Shown here: positions 1-9,456 of the stretch, piece after piece
How the letters are laid out: each line of letters opens with the position of its first letter
Numbering within the stretch: the stretch's first letter is position 1
IMG/VR virus record: IMGVR_UViG_3300025860_000100
Coordinates: 1-21,903 of that record
Direction: 5' to 3' (one strand)
Length of the DNA: 21,903 bases
DNA from: a virus
Program-made: the position numbers and the translations under genes
The notes under the pieces: generated by a model
Told to the model about the DNA's origin: nothing
What the model saw: the letters and a program-made list of their open reading frames with translations, nothing else
Database searches by the model: none

Positions 1-2501
1 AGCTAGACCAGTCTGTAAATTCTGCTCAAGAGCAGTTTCCTGATGACATCATTGGATACAGTAAGTTAGTAGATGCCTCCAAGCAAGGCTTGTTAAGCAA
101 AATGCCTGAGCAATACAGGGGTTCTGCCGAGCTAGTATTTGATAAGCTCAATGCAAAAGCTGAAAGCTCTGTTGCCAAGGCTGAAAAGGCTAAAGATTTG
201 GCTCTTACAACTGCTGGAATTGAGCAGGGCGCTGCTGTTCTTTCTGACATTGTTACGAATGATGCTTACGCAGGGAATGTAGACGATGCTAAAGAGGGTC
301 TTGCTGAGTTTACTGCCGCTACCCTAGGCTTAGTTGAAACTGCCGATTTAGACCCTGGCATTGCCTTGCAAAAAATTAATAGCTTAACAGATAGAATCAC
401 CGTTCAGGCAAAATTAGGTGAAGTTAACAGGGCTGTTTTAGATCCTTCTTTTGAAATGAAAGATCGGCTGGTAAACGGACGCGCCATTGTAGAGGCTTTT
501 CGCAACAGCCCTGATCAAAGCCTATCCGCAGAGCAGAACCAAGAGCTATTAAACAAGCTTGACGTTCAGGTTTCTACTCTTGAGTTAAAGGCTGCAAAAG
601 ACGCGGCAACTTTATCTAGCGAGCAGATGAGTACTTTGTCAAATTTGGATATTTCAATTAAGAATCAAATTGGAGATCCGCAAGATTTAATTGATAAGGT
701 TTATGAATTAAACGAGCAGGGTTATTTTAAGACCTCAAAGGGGGTGTCAAGTAGAATTAATTTGATTCTTGAGCAGCAATCGGCAGACCAAAAAAAGAAT
801 AACGGAATGGTTCGCGTTTCTAACCTTGTTAATGGTGAGCAGCCAGTTACAGGCCAGCCTATTATTCCAGTTACCCAGAAAGATGTTGATAACACTTACG
901 AGGAGCTAATCAACGTAGGATTGTCTACCGATCCAGCCAAGAGAGGCGGGCAGGTAGCTCAGATAACAAAAATGACTGGATACCTTCCAACGCAGGCAAG
1001 AACTGAAATTCGGAACAACCTAGTGTCAGGAGATACTGACAAGATAGGTTATGCTGTAGATACTATTAATAGAATACAGGAAATTCCTGGAATTGGTGAA
1101 GTTGCATTTACTGACGCTGAAACGGCTTTTGCTTCAGTTGTAGCGGAGTCAGACAGTTACTTAACTCCAGAAGAATCAATCGCTAATGCTAAAGCTATTA
1201 CTGGAACTGGATCTCCTACTCAAAAAGCTATGGCTGAGGCTAGAGCTGTTGAAATAAAATCAAAAGACAATAAGAAAGTTTTTGGAGCTGAAGTCTACGC
1301 CGAAGAAGTTACAAGTCAAATGACTGGTTTCTTATTTGACAGCGCCTCTGACTTTCAAAATGAAATTGCTTTTGATGAGCTTGTAACTGATTACAAAGTA
1401 TTAACCGAGAATCTTTATAAAGCAGGAACGGTAGATATAGAATCAGCCAAAAAGAACGCTATGACACGCATACAGGCTAACTGGGGTAGAGGCGAGTTTG
1501 GTCTAATGAAGTATCCTCCAGAAAAATTTCCGGCATATAAGCTAAACGTAACAGGCGATACCTCTTATATTCGTGACGAGATCTATAATGATTTGCAGTC
1601 CAACGGGATTCTTGTTGAGCGAGAGAATATCCGCTTAATATCTGACGCAGAAACATCTAGGTCGGCTGGAAATAATCAACCAACGTATGCCATTATGATT
1701 AGGGCTAATGACGGAACTTTACAGAGCGTTTCTGCCCTTGATCCAGATGGCAACATGAGCAGCAGATTTAAGCCTGATGTAGAAAAAGGTAATGTTCTTC
1801 AAGCAGCTAGAATTAAAGCCGAAGAATACGGCAAGATGAACAAGTGGGGAACGCTTGATGAAAGAAAAATAAGAGCTGCTAAAATTGCTGAGAAATTTGG
1901 AACAGACAATCCTCTCAAGCAAGCTGAGCGTGAAGCTATGCGCGCAGTTCTAAAATCTTCTAAAAGCCCATTTGCATTGATAGGCAAAGGAATTAAAGAG
2001 TTTAAAAACATTCCAGACGCTATAACCGTAGAAAACATTAAGAAAGTACTGCTTGCAACTGGCATGCCCCAGCTAACAAACAAGGTGGGTGAGGCCGCTA
2101 ACTTTATTGTTGAGGAAATAAACAATGCTAGTGATCAATATGTAGCATCTCTCGCAAGGCCTAAAAACGAAATAGACGAAATTAACGATCTTATAGAAGA
2201 GGGTAAGGCAGTAGAAGGCGATAGCACTGGCATTCCAGAAAGCAGAACAGTAACTGTTTACCCAACTCCAACAGAAAAGGAAGAGGCGGCAGGAATTACT
2301 CCAGAGCCGTATGTAATGATGCAACAGAATTACAGCTCAGCTCAGGTTAAAAAGTTATTTTCAAAGGCTATATCTAAGGAAAAGTTTACAAAAGGATTTA
2401 AAATTGCTGTAGACAAACTTGGTCAGGAAGAAGCTGAGATAATCTTTATTAATCAGTTTGGTCAAGAAATGGTTAATGCTTTGAAAGGAATAGGTGAGTA
2501 A
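1..2501 (+). CDS. Large internal virion protein, 5' partial
   Basis: The frame is open from the left edge (first full codon at base 3), so this is the 3' part of a longer gene; the first in-frame start codon is only a TTG at 90 and is not a credible start. The visible part has about 832 residues, is rich in Ala, Glu, Lys and Asn, is mostly helical or coiled-coil in character, and shows no catalytic motif or clear membrane segment. It lies directly before a 1007-residue protein and a T7-type tail fibre, the order gp15-gp16-gp17 of T7-like viruses, so I infer an internal core or ejection protein of a short-tailed virion. The next gene's ATG follows its stop with no gap. Phage structural origin is likely; the exact role is inferred from position only. 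Confidence 0.75.
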   Translation, partial: LDQSVNSAQEQFPDDIIGYSKLVDASKQGLLSKMPEQYRGSAELVFDKLNAKAESSVAKAEKAKDLALTTAGIEQGAAVLSDIVTNDAYAGNVDDAKEGLAEFTAATLGLVETADLDPGIALQKINSLTDRITVQAKLGEVNRAVLDPSFEMKDRLVNGRAIVEAFRNSPDQSLSAEQNQELLNKLDVQVSTLELKAAKDAATLSSEQMSTLSNLDISIKNQIGDPQDLIDKVYELNEQGYFKTSKGVSSRINLILEQQSADQKKNNGMVRVSNLVNGEQPVTGQPIIPVTQKDVDNTYEELINVGLSTDPAKRGGQVAQITKMTGYLPTQARTEIRNNLVSGDTDKIGYAVDTINRIQEIPGIGEVAFTDAETAFASVVAESDSYLTPEESIANAKAITGTGSPTQKAMAEARAVEIKSKDNKKVFGAEVYAEEVTSQMTGFLFDSASDFQNEIAFDELVTDYKVLTENLYKAGTVDIESAKKNAMTRIQANWGRGEFGLMKYPPEKFPAYKLNVTGDTSYIRDEIYNDLQSNGILVERENIRLISDAETSRSAGNNQPTYAIMIRANDGTLQSVSALDPDGNMSSRFKPDVEKGNVLQAARIKAEEYGKMNKWGTLDERKIRAAKIAEKFGTDNPLKQAEREAMRAVLKSSKSPFALIGKGIKEFKNIPDAITVENIKKVLLATGMPQLTNKVGEAANFIVEEINNASDQYVASLARPKNEIDEINDLIEEGKAVEGDSTGIPESRTVTVYPTPTEKEEAAGITPEPYVMMQQNYSSAQVKKLFSKAISKEKFTKGFKIAVDKLGQEEAEIIFINQFGQEMVNALKGIGE

Positions 2502-5500
2502 ATGGGATTTGTTGCATCTCCAGAAACACAGCTGCTAGGCAAAAAAACAGTTTATACTCCTGAAATAGATGAGCAGCAAGCTCCTTCTTTCGGGGAAGTC
2601 GTTGGCGCTGCGTTTAGGCAAGAGAACATTATCGGAGCTTTTTCTATTAGAGAAGTTGGCCTGCCTGACACTAAAGATAACCCGTCATTTGATGCTTATT
2701 CCATGTTTACAGAGGAAGAGAAGAATGATCAGGCTTTTGTATCAACCGCACTGTATGCTGACGATGAAGATGAGTTAGAAGCTACCCGCAAGCAGATGAG
2801 CAGAGAGCGTCAGGACAGAGACACTATTGCCAGAGGTGGCGCTACCGGAATGATTATGAGTGGCGTTGCCGGTGTAATGGATCCTATTTCACTCATCAGT
2901 ATTGGCGGTGTAGCTGTCAACACTTATCGGGCAGGCAAAGGCATACTTAGTAGCGCTGCCGTTACAGGCTCTGTTGTAGCCGCTGAAACAGCCCTTGTAG
3001 AGGCCGCCTTACACACCCAGCAACTGACTAGGACGTTTGATGAGTCTGCCATTAACATTGGCGCTGGAACGCTCTTAGGGGGTGTTCTAGGGGGTACTGT
3101 ACAGCTCTTGCCTAGATACGGAATTGATGAGACGGTTATTCGGGAAATGGCTGACATTATGGAGGTTGAGCCTAAGATAGCTGAAGGTATTAACCCTGCA
3201 ATTAACGCTAAGACTGGCCCTGTAGGTGAAGATAGTGTTGGTGCTGCCCGTGTAGTTATAGGCGATGTTCAGGTTACGGGTAAAACTGCTAGATTCTTAA
3301 CTGACAAGCTAGGTTTTGACCCTTTGTCTAGGGCGCTTACTAGCAAGTCGCCAATAGTCAGAAGGCTTGCAGCAGAGCTGGCAGAAAGCCCTATCATGCT
3401 AGATAACTTTACCGGCCAAGCTGTTGAGTCATTAGCTAAAATTAAGAGTGGAAAGCTGTACAACTCGATAGACAATAACAATAAGTTCTACGAGCAGTAT
3501 ACAAAGTCTGGCGCTCCTAAAATGAAACGGCGTGATTTTAACGAAGCTGTATCTAGAGCCATTAGAACTGGGGAAAGCGACATTCCTGAGATTAAAGCCT
3601 CTTCTGATTTCTGGCGCAAAGAATTATACGATCCTTTGAAGAACGAAATGATTGAGCTAAAGATGCTGCCTGAAGATGTTGATGTCAGTACTTCTGTAAA
3701 TTACCTTAACAGAGTGTATAGCTCAGGCAAGATAGACGCTAATTACCCGCAGTTTATTACTAAGGTTTCTGGCTGGCTGCAAAAGAAAGATTTTGATCTA
3801 TATGAGCAGGCTAAGATTGCATCTTCCAAAGTTGCAAAAGCTGAAGGAAAAGAAAAGGCAGACCTTCAGGCAATTATAGATAAAGCAGAATACAAGTCTG
3901 GTAGAGACTTTGAGGCGCAGGACTATGATGATATTGCAGCGCAGATTGCCCAAAGAATTAAAGGCTCGCCTGGCGGCAGGCTTCCTTACGACTGGAAGAT
4001 GGGTGAAGGCACAGCAAAAGTAGGTAAAGTAAACGCGTTACGCGGCCCTCTCCGCAAACGAACCTTTCAAATTGATGATGAGATTATTGAAGAGTTTTTA
4101 GAGAATGACATTGAGGTCTTGGGTGCCAGGTATTTACAACAAACTGCTGCTGACATTGAGCTGACCAGGAAGTTTGGAAGCGTGGATATGGTTGATCAAA
4201 TTCAAGCAGTTAACAGGGAGTATAGAGATAAAGCCAATGGTATTACTGATCCAAAAAAGCGTGCTGAATTAGAGAAAGAAAGGAACGCTGACATCCGAGA
4301 CCTTAACGGAATGCGTGACAGGATGCGTGGAGTATATGGTTTTCAGGAAGATAACATATGGACTCGTATTGGACGATCGTCACGCGACCTTAACTATTTA
4401 AGATTGCTTGGAGGTGTAACCATATCCAGCTTTCCAGATGTTGCTCGCATTGTTATGGCAGAAGGTTTTGCCAAGACATTCAGTAAAGGCTTAGCTCCGT
4501 TAATCTCTAACACTAAAAACTTTAAAATTGCCGCTAGTGAAGCGAAGAGCTGGGGAATTGGCACTGACGTTTTAATGGCCGGTAAATCTGACGTTATTGC
4601 TGACGTTGGCGATTACGTTTCTGGTGGCACTGCTGTTGAAAGAGCATTAAGATCAGGCGCTAACAACTTTGGTAAGATTAACTTCCTTGACCGCTGGACT
4701 TCAGGAATGAAGCAGCTACACGCAGTAACCATGCAAACCTCTATCTTTGACGGGTTGTCTAAAGGCAAGTATGACAAGCGCCTTGGACGACTAGGGATTG
4801 ATAAGCAAGCTGCTAATGACATGATGGCTCAGGTTGTTAAACACGGGAAAAACGAAGATGGCGTGTGGATAACAGGCGCTAAGAACTGGGATCGCCCAGA
4901 CTTGGAGCGTATGTGGGCCGTAGCTATGAGAAAGGAATCTGACCGTGTCATTATTATGCCAGGTCAGGAGAAACCTTTATTTATGTCTTCAGAGATGGGT
5001 AAGACTATCGGACAGTTTAGGTCTTTTATATTGTCTGCTACTCAGCGTGTATTTATTGCTGGAGTGCAAAATCAAGATCATAACACTATGGGCGGCATTA
5101 TTTCGCTAGTAGGAATGGGAGCATTCTCTTACGTCATTAAACAGCAGCTTGCAGGCCGTGAAGTAAGTGAAGATCCGGCAGTGTGGATAACTGAAGGCAT
5201 TGATCGTTCTGGCGTTCTTGGGATTGTAGGTGAGATTAACAATACCATTGAGAAGATTTCTAGCAACTCGGTAGGGCTTAGGCCTTTACTGGGGATTAGT
5301 GCGCCAGCATCGCGCTTTGTGTCTCGCAGCGTTTCAGAGTCGATTTTAGGGCCAAGCTTGGGCAGTCTCTTGAGCACTACTGTTGCAGCAAGTAACGCCC
5401 TTTCATCGTCAGGGCCAATGACAGACTCTGACATTAGAACTTTAAGAAGATTGATTCCATTGCAGAATCTTAGTGGTGTAAACAAAATATTTGACGAGAT

Positions 5501-5525
5501 AGAAACAGCCATAGGCGACATGTAG
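2502..5525 (+). CDS. Giant internal virion / DNA-ejection protein (T7 gp16 position)
   Basis: A 1007-residue protein whose ATG abuts the stop of the preceding virion gene. Residues about 110-205 form a Gly/Ala-rich hydrophobic stretch (including SGVAGVMDPISL and GTLLGGVLGG) that could insert in a membrane. The middle is long, charged and helical. Another hydrophobic patch lies near residue 865 (GMGAFSYVI). The C-terminus is Ser/Ala-rich and ends with RRLIPLQNLSGVNKIFDE, similar to the ends of many podovirus internal core proteins. No lysozyme or transglycosylase motif of the T7 gp16 N-terminus is visible. By size, hydrophobic segments and placement just before the tail fibre I infer a protein ejected with the DNA that helps it cross the cell envelope. 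Homology would need a profile search. Confidence 0.75.
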   Translation: MGFVASPETQLLGKKTVYTPEIDEQQAPSFGEVVGAAFRQENIIGAFSIREVGLPDTKDNPSFDAYSMFTEEEKNDQAFVSTALYADDEDELEATRKQMSRERQDRDTIARGGATGMIMSGVAGVMDPISLISIGGVAVNTYRAGKGILSSAAVTGSVVAAETALVEAALHTQQLTRTFDESAINIGAGTLLGGVLGGTVQLLPRYGIDETVIREMADIMEVEPKIAEGINPAINAKTGPVGEDSVGAARVVIGDVQVTGKTARFLTDKLGFDPLSRALTSKSPIVRRLAAELAESPIMLDNFTGQAVESLAKIKSGKLYNSIDNNNKFYEQYTKSGAPKMKRRDFNEAVSRAIRTGESDIPEIKASSDFWRKELYDPLKNEMIELKMLPEDVDVSTSVNYLNRVYSSGKIDANYPQFITKVSGWLQKKDFDLYEQAKIASSKVAKAEGKEKADLQAIIDKAEYKSGRDFEAQDYDDIAAQIAQRIKGSPGGRLPYDWKMGEGTAKVGKVNALRGPLRKRTFQIDDEIIEEFLENDIEVLGARYLQQTAADIELTRKFGSVDMVDQIQAVNREYRDKANGITDPKKRAELEKERNADIRDLNGMRDRMRGVYGFQEDNIWTRIGRSSRDLNYLRLLGGVTISSFPDVARIVMAEGFAKTFSKGLAPLISNTKNFKIAASEAKSWGIGTDVLMAGKSDVIADVGDYVSGGTAVERALRSGANNFGKINFLDRWTSGMKQLHAVTMQTSIFDGLSKGKYDKRLGRLGIDKQAANDMMAQVVKHGKNEDGVWITGAKNWDRPDLERMWAVAMRKESDRVIIMPGQEKPLFMSSEMGKTIGQFRSFILSATQRVFIAGVQNQDHNTMGGIISLVGMGAFSYVIKQQLAGREVSEDPAVWITEGIDRSGVLGIVGEINNTIEKISSNSVGLRPLLGISAPASRFVSRSVSESILGPSLGSLLSTTVAASNALSSSGPMTDSDIRTLRRLIPLQNLSGVNKIFDEIETAIGDM

Positions 5526-5531
5526 TAGCTG

Positions 5532-5560
5532 TATAAAAAACAACCAAATTATAGTATAAT
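5532..5560 (+). promoter_or_regulatory. Candidate promoter before the tail fibre gene
   Basis: The 60-base AT-rich gap between the internal virion protein and tail fibre genes contains a perfect TATAAT at 5555-5560, with only a poor -35 (TATAAA, 5532-5537, spacer 17). A start near 5567 would leave a leader of about 19 bases with an AGGG ribosome site before the ATG at 5586. The -10 match is seen; promoter activity is inferred. Confidence 0.35.
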
Positions 5561-5585
5561 CGAACCAAATTAAAAGGGTGTCAAA

Positions 5586-8219
5586 ATGACCGTAACTGCA
5601 ACTTCTACTCGTGATGACTACAGCGCCTCTGCTGGGCAAGATACATTCCAGTATACCTTTAGAGTGCTGGCAGACTCTGACGTAACTGTCTATAAGAACA
5701 ATGTCATAGTCGCTCCTGCTGACTATACTGTAAACAATATTGGTGCAGTTGCTGGTGGTACTTTTGTCTTGGACACGGGTGCTAGTCTTAACGATACAGT
5801 CAGTATTGTATTAACCATGCCTGTTACTAGGGATACTAACTATCAAGAGAACGGTGCCTTCTTAGCTCAAGATGTTAATGGTGATTTTGATAAGATTTAC
5901 ATTGGCGCTATACAGAATGAAAACGCTATTGATCGAACCATTAGATTGAGCGATGCTGAGAATGTTCCGATTAGCATGATTCTTCCGCTAAAGGATCAGC
6001 GTAAAGGTAAGTTTCTAAAGTTTCACGATACGACTGGTGCGGTACAAGTTGCTGATGGAACTAGCCTTGGGGAACAGTATACAGCAGGATCTGGACTTGC
6101 TTTAAGTGCTGGCAATGAGTTTAGCAATACTGCTCCTGACCAGACTGTTTCATTAACGGGTGCTGGTACAACTAATGTAACAGGAACATACCCTAACTTT
6201 ACTATTACAAGTACAGGTGGTGGTGATGTAACTCTTGCTGGCAACAATACCTTTACGGGCAATAATACTTTTAACGCATCCCTTGCTGCTCCAGGCGGGA
6301 TTACTGCTGGAAGTTTCTTTTCAGTTGGCACTACTGGAATAGTTGATGTAACTAAAATAAAAGCAGGATCTGGTTCTAGTGGGACTCCTGCATATACATT
6401 TGGTGCAGATGAAAACACAGGAATGTGGCGAGCGGGGGCTGATCGTTTAGCTTTTTCTACTGCTGGAGCGGAAGCTTTTAGGATAATTGAAAATGGGAAT
6501 GTAGGAATAGGAACTACGATTCCATCCGCTGAATTGGACGTTAATGGAACTATTGAATTTAACGGCTTGTCTGGCACTGGTACTGTAACAGTTACCAACA
6601 TCCTTGATGAAGATAACATGGCAAGCAATAGTGCTACTGCTCTTGCAACCCAACAATCAATCAAAGCTTACGTTGATGCTAACGCTGGTGGTGGTGGTGA
6701 CATTACTGCTGTAACTGCTGGTACTGGTTTAACTGGCGGCGGCACTACAGGGGCCGTAACGCTTAACGCAGTTGGTGGTACTGGCATTACTGCTGGAGCT
6801 AACGACATCTCTCTTGACTTAGCTACTGCAACAACAAGAGGCGGCGTTGAATTATTCAGCAACACAGACCAGTCTGTAGCGGCTAACGCGGTCTCCTCTA
6901 CGGCTGGAAGAACTTATGGCATCCAGCTAAACTCAGCTAATCAAGCTGTTGTTAATGTACCTTGGGTTGCAGGTGCTGGCGGTGGTATCGCGCTAACTGA
7001 TTTAAGTGCAACTACTGCATCTCCTGGCACTACTGGCTTGGCGTATGACAACACCTCTGGCGTGTTTACTTATACTCCTGCCGTTGCAATTACCAATAAC
7101 AATCAACTGACTAACGGCGCTGGTTACACGACTAATACTGGCACAGTAACTCCATCTAGCACTGACACTTTCACCAACAAGTCTGGAGCTATATCCCAGT
7201 GGACTAATGATTCTGGTTACACGACTAATACTGGTGACATTACTGGGGTGACAGCGGGTGATGGCTTGTCTGGTGGCGGTACTACAGGCACAGTTACAGT
7301 TGACGTTGATAGCACTGTTGTAAGAACTTCAGGCGTCCAAACAATTTCTGGACAGAAGAACTTTAACGATGTTATTCGGATTAACAACACTAACGCAATT
7401 TTAAGATTAACGGCAGGAACAAGTAACCCTGCAACAATACAATTTGGCGATGTTAATGATTTTGATATAGGCAAGATTGCTTATAACAACTCTGACAACT
7501 CAATGGCCTTTACTACCAGCACTGGTGAAAGAGCTAGGATTACTTCGGCAGGTGACTTCCTTGTAGCAAAAACGTCTGGTAACTCAACCGTTACAGGAAT
7601 TGAGCTTGATTCTACCGGCATAATATACGCTACATCTGACCTTCCTAATTATCAAGGCATCAATATAAGGAATAACTCTTTAACAGATTCACTGGTAGGT
7701 TTAAGGGCATATAACGGTGTAGGGCAAGTAACCTCTACCTCCCTTACAGGTGGTGGACATAGTATTGCTATGGATGGTGGATTAAGTGGAGAGTATGCAA
7801 GATTCACTAGTGCAAAAAGATTAGGTATAGGCATTACCGCACCGACTCAGGCGCTGCATGTTGTTGGTGACATAGTGGCTACAGGTAACATTACTGCTAA
7901 CTTTTCTGATGAACGCCTTAAAGACTTCAAGGGAACCATCCCTAACGCGTTAGACAAGGTAGCCCAGCTTAACGGTTACTACTACACTCCTAACGAAACT
8001 GCTCAATCTCTTGGTGTAGACAACAACGGGCTAGAGGTAGGTATCTCTGCTCAAGAAGTAGAAGCTGTACTACCAGAGATTGTTGCTAAGTCTGCAATAG
8101 GCAAAGACTACAAAACAGTAATGTACGAAAGACTAACCCCTTTGCTTATCGAAGCTGTAAAAGAGCTGACTCAAAAAGTAGAGAAACTTGAATTAAAATT
8201 AAACGAGATGGAGAAATAA
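5586..8219 (+). CDS. Tail fibre with T7-type N-terminus and S74 self-cleaving chaperone
   Basis: An 877-residue tail fibre. Residues 1 to about 150 match the T7 gp17 N-terminal virion-attachment domain in pattern (SAGQDTFQYTFRV, a beta-rich body, QENAIDRTIRL-like segment and LKDQRKGKFLKF). The shaft is Gly/Thr/Asn-rich with repeats common in phage fibres: two GDIT-V-TAG-GL-GGGTTG-V units (about residues 366-396 and 545-575), NDSGYTTNTG, and two GNVGIGTT / RLGIGITAPTQAL-type units. The C-terminus is a Peptidase_S74 intramolecular chaperone of about 104 residues beginning at SDERLKD; Ser774 and Lys779 fit the Ser-Lys dyad that in this family cuts the chaperone off after fibre trimerisation. The GISAQEVEAVLPE segment and a C-terminal coiled coil also fit. 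It recognises the host surface. The start is supported by AAAAGGG upstream. Confidence 0.93.
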   Translation: MTVTATSTRDDYSASAGQDTFQYTFRVLADSDVTVYKNNVIVAPADYTVNNIGAVAGGTFVLDTGASLNDTVSIVLTMPVTRDTNYQENGAFLAQDVNGDFDKIYIGAIQNENAIDRTIRLSDAENVPISMILPLKDQRKGKFLKFHDTTGAVQVADGTSLGEQYTAGSGLALSAGNEFSNTAPDQTVSLTGAGTTNVTGTYPNFTITSTGGGDVTLAGNNTFTGNNTFNASLAAPGGITAGSFFSVGTTGIVDVTKIKAGSGSSGTPAYTFGADENTGMWRAGADRLAFSTAGAEAFRIIENGNVGIGTTIPSAELDVNGTIEFNGLSGTGTVTVTNILDEDNMASNSATALATQQSIKAYVDANAGGGGDITAVTAGTGLTGGGTTGAVTLNAVGGTGITAGANDISLDLATATTRGGVELFSNTDQSVAANAVSSTAGRTYGIQLNSANQAVVNVPWVAGAGGGIALTDLSATTASPGTTGLAYDNTSGVFTYTPAVAITNNNQLTNGAGYTTNTGTVTPSSTDTFTNKSGAISQWTNDSGYTTNTGDITGVTAGDGLSGGGTTGTVTVDVDSTVVRTSGVQTISGQKNFNDVIRINNTNAILRLTAGTSNPATIQFGDVNDFDIGKIAYNNSDNSMAFTTSTGERARITSAGDFLVAKTSGNSTVTGIELDSTGIIYATSDLPNYQGINIRNNSLTDSLVGLRAYNGVGQVTSTSLTGGGHSIAMDGGLSGEYARFTSAKRLGIGITAPTQALHVVGDIVATGNITANFSDERLKDFKGTIPNALDKVAQLNGYYYTPNETAQSLGVDNNGLEVGISAQEVEAVLPEIVAKSAIGKDYKTVMYERLTPLLIEAVKELTQKVEKLELKLNEMEK

Positions 8220-8220
8220 A

Positions 8221-8598
8221 ATGGCTTTAATTTGGAATATTGTAGCACTAGACTCTACTGTAGATACTGGCGCAATTAACACTTCTCATTGGGAAGCTTC
8301 TGACTATGAAGTGGTTGATGGCGTAACTCATAGAGGCCGTAGGTATGGATCTATTGGCCTTGAAGCTAATGTAGACGCTGAAGGTTTTATCCCTTGGGCT
8401 GACGTTACTGAAGAAATTGCTATGGCATGGACTAAAGCTGCCTTGGGTGAAGAGGAAGTTGCCTCTATTGAAAGCTCTATTGCTGATGACATTGCTAAGT
8501 CTAAAGTTCCAGTAATCATCAGTGAAAACCCTTGGGTTGTAGCAGAACAACAGGCTGCTGAGGAAGCTGCTAGGCTTATCCTTGAAGGCGGTGAGTAA
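8221..8598 (+). CDS. Small tail-associated protein of cyanophage type
   Basis: A 125-residue acidic protein starting one base after the tail fibre stop, with GGAG ten bases upstream. It begins with MALIWNIVALDS, followed by W-A-SDYE-VDGVTHRGRRYGSIGLE and a segment FIPWADVTEEIAMAWTKAALG, then a helical Ala/Glu-rich C-terminus. This layout resembles small conserved proteins found beside structural and fibre genes in marine cyanophages and related phages, whose role is not established. Its position between fibre and adhesin genes, in the same reading direction with coupled starts, suggests a minor structural or fibre-assembly role; this is inference. The stop overlaps the next ATG by one base (TAATG). 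Confidence 0.7.
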   Translation: MALIWNIVALDSTVDTGAINTSHWEASDYEVVDGVTHRGRRYGSIGLEANVDAEGFIPWADVTEEIAMAWTKAALGEEEVASIESSIADDIAKSKVPVIISENPWVVAEQQAAEEAARLILEGGE

Positions 8599-9236
8599 TG
8601 ACTCTTGCCGCTTCAGGAGAAATGTCCCTCGCTGGCACTGCGGCTGACAGGTCTGTTCAGGTAGCTCTCGGCGGTGATGGTACTACGCAGATTTCTATGA
8701 ATGACACTGCGGTACGGGCTTTGGCTGGGGAAGCTACTGGCCCTATCAGTATGAATGATTTTCATGGAAAGTCTGCTGCTGGGGGAATAACTGCTCGCTA
8801 TATTCGGGTCACTGGGTTTACAAGGTCGGTATCTGTTGGCCCCTTCATTTCACAGTTTGCCTTGTATACAGATGCAAATTTAACAAACTTAATTATTGGT
8901 CAAGATGCTAGTACTAACCCTACCATACCTGAGCTTTCTGCCAGCTACGAGAGTACTAGTTATCCAGCTCGTAAGGCGGGGTCAGTCTCGACTACTACAG
9001 GTTGGTATCTTGCTACTCGCGCTGCCAATGTGATTATAAACGACTGGATTCAGTACGACATGGGTTCGCCTATTACAATAGGAAGTATTCTAGTAAGAAA
9101 CGGATACTCCAACAGCAGCTTCAACTACTGGGCTACTGGTTTTAATGTTGAGCATTCTAATGATGGAACTAACTGGACGTTAATACAAGCTGTGACTAAC
9201 ATTACCGGCCCAACTGTTAACACTATTAATACTTAA
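8598..9236 (+). CDS. Virion adhesin with F5/8-type-C-like C-terminal domain
   Basis: A 212-residue protein in two parts. Residues 1-60 (MTLAASGEMSLAGTAADRSVQV, then ISMNDTAVRALAG and ISMNDFHGKSA) match a short repeated beta module often found at the N-terminus of phage tail proteins. Residues about 65-212 look like a discoidin / F5-8 type C beta-sandwich: ARYIRVTGF at the start, a central WIQYDMGSPITIGSILVRNGY, and FNVEHSNDGTNWTLIQ near the end. Such domains bind carbohydrates, so a host-surface binding role is inferred. It starts by a TAATG overlap with the preceding gene. The discoidin assignment rests on pattern only. Confidence 0.7.
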   Translation: MTLAASGEMSLAGTAADRSVQVALGGDGTTQISMNDTAVRALAGEATGPISMNDFHGKSAAGGITARYIRVTGFTRSVSVGPFISQFALYTDANLTNLIIGQDASTNPTIPELSASYESTSYPARKAGSVSTTTGWYLATRAANVIINDWIQYDMGSPITIGSILVRNGYSNSSFNYWATGFNVEHSNDGTNWTLIQAVTNITGPTVNTINT

Positions 9237-9252
9237 CTTTAAGGAAACAAAA

Positions 9253-9456
9253 ATGAAATATTTATTATTAGCATTACCATTGGCTCTTATGGGCTGTAAC
9301 ACCTTTAACGGTGCTGTTGACGGATCACAACAGATTGTAGGAACTACTGTTGACTCAGCGCAGTCTATGGTTTCAGACACTGCTAAGGGTATTGGAGCAG
9401 GATCAGCTACGTTTGTTGAAGGCATTGCCACTGACATTCGCAAAGCATCTGAGTAA
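9253..9456 (+). CDS. Small outer-membrane lipoprotein next to lysis genes
   Basis: A 67-residue protein with a short lipoprotein signal: MKY, a hydrophobic run LLLALPLALMG, then Cys15 in the lipobox LMGC. The mature chain of about 53 residues is small, Gly/Ser/Ala/Thr-rich, with a heptad-like pattern (DGSQQIVGTTVDSAQSM). AAGGA lies eight bases before the ATG. Its place before a membrane protein pair, holin and endolysin suggests an outer-membrane spanin subunit or entericidin-like lysis lipoprotein, but o-spanins are usually Pro-rich and this one is not. Lipoprotein identity is clear; the lysis role is inferred from neighbours. Confidence 0.75.
   Translation: MKYLLLALPLALMGCNTFNGAVDGSQQIVGTTVDSAQSMVSDTAKGIGAGSATFVEGIATDIRKASE

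Noticed and set aside
90-92. TTG as start codon of the first protein
   Set aside because: The same frame is open back to base 3, so the gene begins outside the window.
6023-6664. 213-residue frame opposite the tail fibre gene
   Set aside because: Pro/Val-rich antisense shadow of the Gly/Thr-rich fibre repeats; no ribosome site or family match.
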